DNA from: an uncultured Bacilli bacterium | GTDB lineage: Bacteria > Bacillota_I > Bacilli_A > RFN20 > CAG-449 | DNA: 51,039 nt | NCBI GenBank assembly: GCA_947595215.1 | Contig: CANQEO010000008.1 | Span: forward strand, 1 to 51,039 | Direction: 5' to 3' | Shown here: positions 19,286-26,878 of the stretch, in pieces | Layout of the letters: each line of letters opens with the position of its first letter | Position numbering within the stretch: position 1 is the first letter of the stretch | The notes under the pieces: generated by a model | The model's input: the letters and a program-made list of their open reading frames with translations, nothing else | Databases searched by the model: none | What the model was told of the DNA's origin: nothing | Position numbers and translations under genes: made by a program

Positions 19286-19708
19286 TTATTTTAATGCATT
19301 TGCATTTACCAATGCACCATATCTAACATAATCAAATCCCTGTGAATCAACAAGTAATCCAAGTTTGTGTTCTTTGCATCTAAATAAAATGCAGTTTCTA
19401 ACATCACCTGACAAGTCAATTTCACTATTGAATTTAATAATGTGTTTGTTATCCTCAAATGGATGCTTTAATAAATAAATGAATTCAGTTTCTGGTAGAA
19501 TGATTGTTTTCTTTACTTCAAATTCTTCCGCTTCCATATAATTTTCATCTTCATCATCAACCCAAATATCTTTCTTTTCATCCATCCACTCAATATTTTC
19601 GTCGTAGGTAAAATCCTCTACTTTATAAAAAAACAACGCTTTCATTTTAAATCTCTCTTTCTGTCTTTTGACACCTATATATATCGCTCTTTTAAATGCG
19701 AATAGCAA
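19286..19708 (-). CDS. Hypothetical protein
   Basis: Same-strand ORF with promoter-like copy upstream; likely start MKALFFYK. Confidence 0.5.
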   Translation of the reverse strand: MLFAFKRAIYIGVKRQKERFKMKALFFYKVEDFTYDENIEWMDEKKDIWVDDEDENYMEAEEFEVKKTIILPETEFIYLLKHPFEDNKHIIKFNSEIDLSGDVRNCILFRCKEHKLGLLVDSQGFDYVRYGALVNANALK

Positions 19709-19848
19709 GTTTGATTTTAACTATAGTGCGTTAATTTAAAACTTTTGAAATTAGGGGATTTGTGGGCTCTTTGTTAAATGTTGAGCAATTAGTCGACAAC
19801 CATTTAAAAAGCCCACACAAAGCCTGTGTGAGCCCAATTTTTTAAAAT

Positions 19849-20334
19849 TTAAATCATACTTTTTAGATATGCCTCCATTAAGAATGAATAATCAAATCCA
19901 AAATCTCTATATCCTTCATAACATGTTTTCATGTAATAACCATCTGGTGGTGCAACTTTTCTTACATCATTCATGATATATATTAAAGCTTTTACTTTGT
20001 TGTTATTTATCGTAAGATCGAGAAATTCTTTTCTATAAAATTTTGGATAGCCTTCATAAATATCTAATCTCGATTCATCGTCTTCACTTATTTCCCATAT
20101 ACCAACTGGAACTTGTCCACGATTGTTTTTAATAATTGTAAGATATGAGCGAAATTCAAGACTGTAATTTTGAAGTATCATACTGCCCACAGGTTTTGCC
20201 TGCGGACAGCGAATTTTCATTTGTTCATGGTTGAGATTTGAACCATAGGCTAGGTAGTAAAGTTTACTCATTTTATCATCTCCTTTTCTTATTGATGAAT
20301 GACTGTCGTATTTCCGTATCTCCATGCTGAACAA
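19849..20334 (-). CDS. Gamma-glutamylcyclotransferase-like (GGCT/AIG2) protein
   Basis: LYYLAYGSNLNHEQM ... LDIYEGYPKFYRKEF. Confidence 0.85.
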   Translation of the reverse strand: MFSMEIRKYDSHSSIRKGDDKMSKLYYLAYGSNLNHEQMKIRCPQAKPVGSMILQNYSLEFRSYLTIIKNNRGQVPVGIWEISEDDESRLDIYEGYPKFYRKEFLDLTINNNKVKALIYIMNDVRKVAPPDGYYMKTCYEGYRDFGFDYSFLMEAYLKSMI

Positions 20335-21203
20335 CCATTCAATGATTTTGTTAAGTGTTCTCTACAATTTTTGAATTCATCACCAATCATTCCGATTCGA
20401 TTTAAGTATGTCCTCATTGCAAATTTCTCATTTTCGACTTGAGGTTGTTTTCTACTTGCTCCCTTTTGTGTTAACGCTTGATGATTTAACGCTAACGCTA
20501 GAACAATATAACTTCTAACTTTTCCAGCGTGTAACTCAGAATTAAAACCTCTTAGCTCAATCGTATGGTTTCCTGTGAAAAAGCTGTGAAGATTTAAGAA
20601 ATGATATCTTGACTCATGATAATGTCGAGTTCGTGAACCATAATAACCTTCATACCAAATATCCTCAATTTGTTCCATTGACACAGGTTTCTTACAATTT
20701 AATCTTTCGACTAATGATTTATCTATTTTTTTGCAATAATCAATTCTTGATTCTTTAATTTGAAGTGCCTTATAGAAAAGATCATTTTTACTTGCAATGA
20801 TGTTTATGAAATTTTTGATTGATTTAACTGTATGATTTGCTCCATCTAAATGAATATGAATTCCGCATGTTCCGTTCGTAAAACTTCCTGCTTTTCTCAA
20901 TTCTCTAATTAACTCTTGTAAATTTTCAATGTCTTCTTGATAAGTTAGTATTGGACTTACTAATTCGACACTATAATCGCAAGATGCTTCTACAATTGCA
21001 TTATTTACTTTGGTTTGACATCTTATCGAACCATCAGACATGATTTTCCACTTTCTTTCATCAGGTTGTTTGACTTCGAATACATCGTAGTATGTTCCAA
21101 CATGGATTGCTGTTGTTCCAAAGAACTTTGCAATTACCTCACTTGCCTTTCTTCTTGTAATTCCTGTGAATTCAATTTCAATTCCAAATTTTGTGTTTAA
21201 CAT
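20289..21203 (-). CDS. Amidoligase (COOH-NH2 ligase, glutamine synthetase-like fold)
   Basis: FGIEIEFTGITR ... YELVSPIL-like VELVSPIL ... CGIHIHLDG. Confidence 0.85.
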   Translation of the reverse strand: MLNTKFGIEIEFTGITRRKASEVIAKFFGTTAIHVGTYYDVFEVKQPDERKWKIMSDGSIRCQTKVNNAIVEASCDYSVELVSPILTYQEDIENLQELIRELRKAGSFTNGTCGIHIHLDGANHTVKSIKNFINIIASKNDLFYKALQIKESRIDYCKKIDKSLVERLNCKKPVSMEQIEDIWYEGYYGSRTRHYHESRYHFLNLHSFFTGNHTIELRGFNSELHAGKVRSYIVLALALNHQALTQKGASRKQPQVENEKFAMRTYLNRIGMIGDEFKNCREHLTKSLNGCSAWRYGNTTVIHQ

Positions 21204-21383
21204 ATTTTTTCACTCTTTCTGCAAAAGACTTTCCCTTTTTGCATTCATATATATCGCTCTAAAAAATCACTATAGCAAGTTATATTTTCACTATTTTTTT
21301 AAATATTTTATATTTAAAATCTTGCCATATTTAGATGATAATTAGGATTAATTAAACGCAAAAAATAGCCCACTTTTAATGAG

Positions 21384-21575
21384 CTATTCTTTTATAATTT
21401 CAAATTGATCGACATCTGGAATTACAGCCAAACTTCCCCATGAGCCATGAAGTTGACCTGCATCATCAATATATTCAACGACTCCTATTCTATTATTATA
21501 GTCAGGTTCATCTTTCATGCTGATTATTTTTATTTTATCGCCAGCTTTTATTTTTTTGGTCATTTTATTCTCCAT
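21384..21575 (-). CDS. Small beta-barrel protein (DUF4314-like)
   Basis: IKAGDKIKIISM...RIGVVEYIDDAGQLHGSWGSLAVIP. Confidence 0.6.
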   Translation of the reverse strand: MENKMTKKIKAGDKIKIISMKDEPDYNNRIGVVEYIDDAGQLHGSWGSLAVIPDVDQFEIIKE

Positions 21576-21982
21576 GCCTTATATACAGTTAGATATCCGC
21601 AGTCCCAACTATCTTTTAAATAGCCATCTATAACTGCCGTCACATGATGCCTAACTTTTAAGATAAATGTACCTGTTGGATGTTCTTTTAGAAAGTCCCA
21701 AACTTTTGTTCTGGGTTTACCAATTTCAGCTTTAAATTTAATCTCCTCGTAATCTTTTAAATACTCATAAATAAAATCATGGTCTTTATATGTTTTACAG
21801 CCTACTTCCTTTTTAAATTGATTTAGTTCTCTTCGTACCTCTAAGTAATCTCTATCAAAAGCATGAACTATTGCTCGAACAACACAATCACCAACCCTCT
21901 TTCCTTTCGGATGCGGATTGCTTTGAATAAAGTTCTTTGTTCTAATTCCCATTATGCTACCTCCCAAGGTGTATTGATCCAC
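21560..21982 (-). CDS. Putative papain-like cysteine peptidase
   Basis: GDCVVRAIVHAF with later HHVTAVIDG; likely start MGIRTKNF. Confidence 0.5.
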   Translation of the reverse strand: MDQYTLGGSIMGIRTKNFIQSNPHPKGKRVGDCVVRAIVHAFDRDYLEVRRELNQFKKEVGCKTYKDHDFIYEYLKDYEEIKFKAEIGKPRTKVWDFLKEHPTGTFILKVRHHVTAVIDGYLKDSWDCGYLTVYKAWRIK

Positions 21983-22401
21983 TTAACTAGTTCTCTTACC
22001 GATTTAGTTTTAAATATTGGCTCTTCAAAATTGTTTTTTCTTCCATAAACCGTATATCTAGCATTTTCATAACTGCAATTTACAGAAATTGTTAATTGAA
22101 CATCTCGTGTTTCAATATCACAAATACGAAAATCATCGTACAATCCACCATAACATGGACAATTGTTTTTAAAGAAAACATAGTTTTTTTCTAAATCAGC
22201 TTTTCCACCTGATTTAATTCTTTTAATGATGTTTCCTAGTTTAATTGTTTTGTTTCTTAGGCTTGTGTCTCTACAAAACCAATCATACCAGCCCGCTTTG
22301 ATTTGAGTGATTCTATCTGCTAAATCAAACTCTCCATTAATAAATGATTTTTGCCAATCTCTAATATTTAATCTTTCCATTTCTATTTCCTCCTTTGGCA
22401 T
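21952..22401 (-). CDS. Hypothetical protein
   Basis: ORF with RBS and promoter-like copy upstream. Confidence 0.5.
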   Translation of the reverse strand: MPKEEIEMERLNIRDWQKSFINGEFDLADRITQIKAGWYDWFCRDTSLRNKTIKLGNIIKRIKSGGKADLEKNYVFFKNNCPCYGGLYDDFRICDIETRDVQLTISVNCSYENARYTVYGRKNNFEEPIFKTKSVRELVKWINTPWEVA

Positions 22402-22445
22402 TCATATAAATCACTCTAAAGTCTCACTATAGCAAGTTATATTTT

Positions 22446-23672
22446 TTAACTTTCGAGTATTTTTGAAAATTCCTCAATTGAAGAAATAGGTATTTTCTCT
22501 CCATCTCTTAATAAGTAGCAATCATTCATTGAACCAATATATTTAATGTATCTTTTTACAATAACATCTGCATACTTTTCATCAAGCTCCATGGAATAGT
22601 TAATTCTGCCAGCTTGTTCGCTTGCAATTAGTGTAGAGCCAGAACCACCAAATAGATCTAACACAAGTTGACCTTTTAATGTTGAATTGTTGATAGCTTG
22701 TCCCACTAGTTCTAAAGGTTTCATTGTAGGATGCAAATCGTTATGCTTTGGCTTATCAAAAAACCATGTAGTTCCCTGAGTTCTGTCATTAACAAAATAA
22801 TGACCACCACCTTCCTTCCATCCATATAAAATTGGCTCATGTTGCCACTGATAATCTTGACGACCCAATGTAAATGAATTTTTAACCCATATAAGACATT
22901 GAGCTAATTTAAATCCAGCATCAACAAAGGCTTTTCTAAAATTAAGCCCTTCACTATCTGCATGGCAGACATAAATTGAACCACCCTCTTTAACAAAACT
23001 AAAAAGATTCTTATGAACTTCAAGTAAGAACTTATAAAATTCTTCATTTTCCATATTGTCATTTTTTATTGATTGACCATCGCTTCCTTCATAGTTTACG
23101 TTATATGGCGGATCTGTAAAAATCATATCTGCAATATGATCGTCCATTAATGTTTTAACCATTTCAATGTTCGTTGAATCACCGCACATTACTCGATGAT
23201 TTTTTAATAAATATACATCTCCCTGTTTTGAATAAGCTTCAGCAGGCAAATATTGTCCCTCATCAAATTCATCATCAATTACTTCTTGAGGCATTGAATC
23301 AAAAATATTATCAAAGCCAAATAACTCCATATTTATTGCTTCCCAATCAATATTTTTTAACTCTTCCTCAAGTTTCTTTTTATCCCAAGAAGAAATCTCA
23401 GCTGTTTTATTATCCGCTAATCGAAAAGCTTTTATTTGTTCTTCAGTTAAATCATCCGCAACAATACATGGTATCATTGTAAGTCCTAATTTTTTTGATG
23501 CTTTCAATCTTGTGTGTCCAGCAACGATTACATTATTTTTATCTATAATAATAGGAACCTTAAAGCCAAATTCATGGATTGAATTGGCTACAGCTTCCAC
23601 GGCATCATCATTTTTTCGAGGATTATTCTCATAGGCTATTATTTCATCAATATGTTTCATCAAAATTTCCAT
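22446..23672 (-). CDS. ParB-like / DNA methyltransferase fusion
   Basis: ParB-type IIVAGHTRLKASKKLG; MTase DPPYNVNYEG and LDLFGGSGSTLIASEQ. Confidence 0.93.
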   Translation of the reverse strand: MEILMKHIDEIIAYENNPRKNDDAVEAVANSIHEFGFKVPIIIDKNNVIVAGHTRLKASKKLGLTMIPCIVADDLTEEQIKAFRLADNKTAEISSWDKKKLEEELKNIDWEAINMELFGFDNIFDSMPQEVIDDEFDEGQYLPAEAYSKQGDVYLLKNHRVMCGDSTNIEMVKTLMDDHIADMIFTDPPYNVNYEGSDGQSIKNDNMENEEFYKFLLEVHKNLFSFVKEGGSIYVCHADSEGLNFRKAFVDAGFKLAQCLIWVKNSFTLGRQDYQWQHEPILYGWKEGGGHYFVNDRTQGTTWFFDKPKHNDLHPTMKPLELVGQAINNSTLKGQLVLDLFGGSGSTLIASEQAGRINYSMELDEKYADVIVKRYIKYIGSMNDCYLLRDGEKIPISSIEEFSKILES

Positions 23673-24135
23673 TCGACCACTCCTCTTTTTTACTTTCTAT
23701 TTTTCGTTCAGCAATTTTTAGAACTTCTGAATCGTTACGCCAATTTGCACCGAAAAATTTTTCCAAAATGTAAGTCGTTGATTTTAAATCAGGTTCAAAC
23801 CACGCTTCGACCTCTTGTAATGTGTATTTATCCTCACCATGCTTATTTTTATAATATTGTTTTCTTGGTACTTTTTTGGAATAACCATGTGCCACTTGTC
23901 TTAATGTTTTAAAACACTCTACAAGCTCAGTAATATTATCTTTGTCAAACGCATAAGCAAAATCAAAATACTGCTTCTTTAACCAACGAAGATTCTCCAA
24001 AGAAATTTGATAAAACTTGCATATTTGTTTTTCGGTTATATTTGCTTTAACTAGCATCGAAATAACAATAAGATTATCTTTTAAAACTCCTTGCTGATTC
24101 CAAATAACATACAAATCTTTATATTTTTCTTCCAT
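23647..24135 (-). CDS. Hypothetical phage DNA-binding protein
   Basis: HTH-like N-terminus (ITEKQICKFYQISLENLRWLKKQ); overlaps MTase start. Confidence 0.4.
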   Translation of the reverse strand: MEEKYKDLYVIWNQQGVLKDNLIVISMLVKANITEKQICKFYQISLENLRWLKKQYFDFAYAFDKDNITELVECFKTLRQVAHGYSKKVPRKQYYKNKHGEDKYTLQEVEAWFEPDLKSTTYILEKFFGANWRNDSEVLKIAERKIESKKEEWSNGNFDETY

Positions 24136-24138
24136 ACT

Positions 24139-24160
24139 TTGCCTCCATCATACGAGGCAA
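24139..24160 (-). promoter_or_regulatory. SD-sequestering hairpin ahead of the 24135 start
   Basis: Minus strand TTGCCTC-GTATGATG-GAGGCAA-AGT-ATG. Confidence 0.55.
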
Positions 24161-24230
24161 AAAACGTGTATACCTACGCTTGCCTCTATAGTTTTCTTTG
24201 TGAACACTACAAATTTTTGCAAGAAAAAAA

Positions 24231-24270
24231 GGAATAATGATTTAGCGTGTACACGTGTTTCATTTATTCC
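24231..24270 (-). terminator. Intrinsic terminator within the leader of the 24135 gene
   Basis: GGAATAAATGAAACACGTGTACACGCTAAATCATTATTCC followed by TTTTTTT on minus. Confidence 0.65.
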
Positions 24271-24412
24271 TTTAGATCCTAGGCAGAAGCCAGTATCTCA
24301 CGATAATTGTATTATATAAAAAAGTGTGCATTTTGCATAGGAACTGCAAGTTTACATTTTAAAATGTTAAAAAAAATTTGCTAATTTTTGAATTAAACCA
24401 CTATAGTATTAA

Positions 24413-24630
24413 TGAGAGGCGATCAGAGGGATACGCTATATTGGTAGATGCCTTGAAGGTCATCATTTTCTAGAAATGACTTTGCTTCATGTTTGCACTA
24501 GGATTATACCTTGACGTCAGTAGTTCTCAATAAATCTAAAGCACCACAAATGAATCAAAACAAAGCTAGCTAAAATTTTATGATCATTTGCTTTAGTGGG
24601 ATGAAGCAGGCTCCATGCTCATCCTTTTTT
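24413..24630 (+). ncRNA. Candidate free-standing structured RNA (~217 nt)
   Basis: TTGCTA-18-TATAGT promoter (24378-24407), hairpin AAGGTCAT..ATGACTTT, long-range stem CTAAAGC..AAATGAATCA / TGATCATTTGCTTTAG, terminator GGATGAAGC..GCTCATCC-TTTTTT. Confidence 0.5.
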
Positions 24631-24738
24631 ATTTGCAAAAAAAACACTTTCAACAAACGAATTATCGCCTATCAAAAGTGCCTTACTTTTTATTACCACG
24701 AAATATTATAAATAGTTTATCAAAAGTATACTTTAGGC

Positions 24739-24780
24739 AATCATTAGAACTCCAATAACGGTACTTATCGGACATAAAAT
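24739..24780 (-). repeat. Dispersed 3' hairpin element, copy 1
   Basis: AATCATTAGAACTCCAATAACGGTACTTATCGGACATAAAAT. Confidence 0.7.
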
Positions 24781-25428
24781 TTAATTGCGATTATAAACAT
24801 TATTTACCGCTTCATAATAGAGTTGAAACGAATGCTTGTTTGGATTATTATTTGCATCTTTTACTTTTATATATTCGTCTTTGATTTCTTCCCAATAGCC
24901 GTCAACATTTGTCTTCAACCATTCAATCTTGCGATCATAATTTTTACTGCAATTTCTGATTTCCCAAGTGTATTTATCTCTTTGCTTATCGTGTCTCACA
25001 TATTTAAAATAACTTTCTTCATCATCCTCTAGATCAGGATAATAAATAATTGCAAAATCACATGAATGAATAATTTTACTATGATTTTTATCTTTTACCT
25101 TAATTGTAATTGCAGTAGTTGAATCTTCTGGATAATCATATTTAGTTCCTTTTACCGCTTCATTAAATGCTTTCATTAATGTTTTCTTTGCAAAGTCAGG
25201 ATACAAATAATAATCTTCATCACAATTGAGGATTAGATTGTAATCAAAGTCAAAGCCTTTATTTCCTCCAACTTCTCTAGTAATAAGGTGTTTACCTCCA
25301 CTACCAACGAGTTTGAATTGGAAAGTAAATTCATCTCTCACGAGACATTGAACTTTCTTGATTATTTCTTCAAGTTCTTCTCTTACAGGTTGATATTCTT
25401 TCTTAGATACATATTCATATTTTGGCAT
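24781..25428 (-). CDS. Orphan Pol-beta-superfamily nucleotidyltransferase
   Basis: FKLVGSGGKHLITREVGGNKGFDFDYNLIL (GS...DxD) and later SCDFAIIYY acidic strand. Confidence 0.65.
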   Translation of the reverse strand: MPKYEYVSKKEYQPVREELEEIIKKVQCLVRDEFTFQFKLVGSGGKHLITREVGGNKGFDFDYNLILNCDEDYYLYPDFAKKTLMKAFNEAVKGTKYDYPEDSTTAITIKVKDKNHSKIIHSCDFAIIYYPDLEDDEESYFKYVRHDKQRDKYTWEIRNCSKNYDRKIEWLKTNVDGYWEEIKDEYIKVKDANNNPNKHSFQLYYEAVNNVYNRN

Positions 25429-25701
25429 TTTGATTCACCATTTTCCTTTCCGTTCATTTAGTATGTATCATCACTAAATCGTTATAATATACTTCAGCTT
25501 GTTTTTATTGTCAATAAAATTATTTTAAAATTATTGACATACGTGGAAAAATAGTTTTACATAGATTCGTTGCTTTTTACATTTAGGTTTTGTTATTTTC
25601 CATAGGAAAATGTGAAAGTTATCATAAATATTCATTATGGCTTTTTGAAATTATGTGTTATATTTATATTAGATTTACGACCTGGAGGTGCGATATATAA
25701 T

Positions 25702-26472
25702 ATGAAAAAAATATTTAATATCTTTTTATTATTAATATTAAGCCTTAGTTTAACCGGTTGCTTTAAACAAAAACAATTTAGTATTGCTTTACAGCCAGCT
25801 CTTTTTCAAGGGACATCAACAATTAATCCAAATCTAAAAATTAATCTAGAATTTTCAAATATTAGTACGATGGAATACGTTAAAACAAATCAAAACAAGA
25901 TAAAAGACTTATCAACAGTTTCTAATGGAGATAAGACTTATGAAGCATACCATATAAACCTAGTTTTAAGTGAAGGAAATAATAATTATGTTATTGAATT
26001 TGATCAAGCAGAATCAATAAATTATAGTAAAATAAATTATTACAAACTATACAATAAGCGATTTGATCCATTAAAGATAACTAATATGTTATTCAAACTT
26101 ATTGATAATGATGGTGATGCAATAGTTGATGAATTTGAAGTTAGTTATCAATTAGATGGCATTAAAGATACAGCTAATCTTAAATTGATTTCAAAATCAA
26201 GCCGAGGTAATTCACATGGTAATTATTATTTCAATTGTCATTTAACATATGATGAAAACATTGTATTTGAATATGAACCAAAAGAAACTTTTTTAGCAGG
26301 AACTACTTTAAATTATAGAATTTCTAAAATAGAAGGCTATAAGTTTGTTATGTACGTTAATGATAAATTATATAAAGAAGTAATGCCTACTAAAATGCCA
26401 TTTATGGATTTTAACTATGTTCCAGGCTATAATGATGTAAATATTGAATTTAAAGCCGTTAAAATAGAATAG
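25702..26472 (+). CDS. Lipoprotein
   Basis: MKKIFNIFLLLILSLSLTGC lipobox. Confidence 0.75.
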   Translation: MKKIFNIFLLLILSLSLTGCFKQKQFSIALQPALFQGTSTINPNLKINLEFSNISTMEYVKTNQNKIKDLSTVSNGDKTYEAYHINLVLSEGNNNYVIEFDQAESINYSKINYYKLYNKRFDPLKITNMLFKLIDNDGDAIVDEFEVSYQLDGIKDTANLKLISKSSRGNSHGNYYFNCHLTYDENIVFEYEPKETFLAGTTLNYRISKIEGYKFVMYVNDKLYKEVMPTKMPFMDFNYVPGYNDVNIEFKAVKIE

Positions 26473-26623
26473 ATATAATTAACAGATATAAAATTATTTT
26501 AAAAAGCACTTCAATTATTAATCTCAATCGAAAAAGCAGCACATGGCGAAAAAGGAAGTCCCTTTTGAGGAACTTCCTCAAACTGTTCGCTCTCAATTAT
26601 AAGCCACGAAAACGCCTAAATTA

Positions 26624-26764
26624 TTAGTGGAATAAATTAAACCAATCCATAACGACTAAATTGGAATTTGTCAATTCAATTGCTTTTTTAATTCTGTCTT
26701 TAACTTTTTCCAAATCACTGCAAGTAAGTATAGGAATAAGCTGGTTGATCTCGTCTGCGCACTT
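26624..26764 (-). pseudogene. C-terminal remnant of an unidentified gene
   Basis: Open 46-codon frame KCADEINQLIPILTCSDLEKVKDRIKKAIELTNSNLVVMDWFNLFH* with no start. Confidence 0.4.
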
Positions 26765-26878
26765 TTAGTTTTTTTACAATTTCTTAGTTTTCTGGAAATA
26801 AATTTTATTAATATAAATGTTTCGATTTTTATTTATGTGCACGATTTAAAGTTTCTCTTTTAAAATAGAAATATTACA

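Noticed and set aside
18392-19331. Plus-strand ORFs over metK and other antisense ORFs (21015, 23174, 23579, 23652, 31574, 38383, 43600, 44512).
   Set aside because: Each overlaps a confidently identified minus-strand gene.
24413-24630. Considered tRNA, tmRNA, 6S or T-box.
   Set aside because: No cloverleaf, T-loop, tag ORF, terminal stem or T-box motif recognised.
26500-26600. Short plus-strand ORF MAKKEVPFEELPQTVRSQL*.
   Set aside because: 19 codons, no RBS, sits on a GGAAGT/ACTTCC hairpin; probably remnant sequence.
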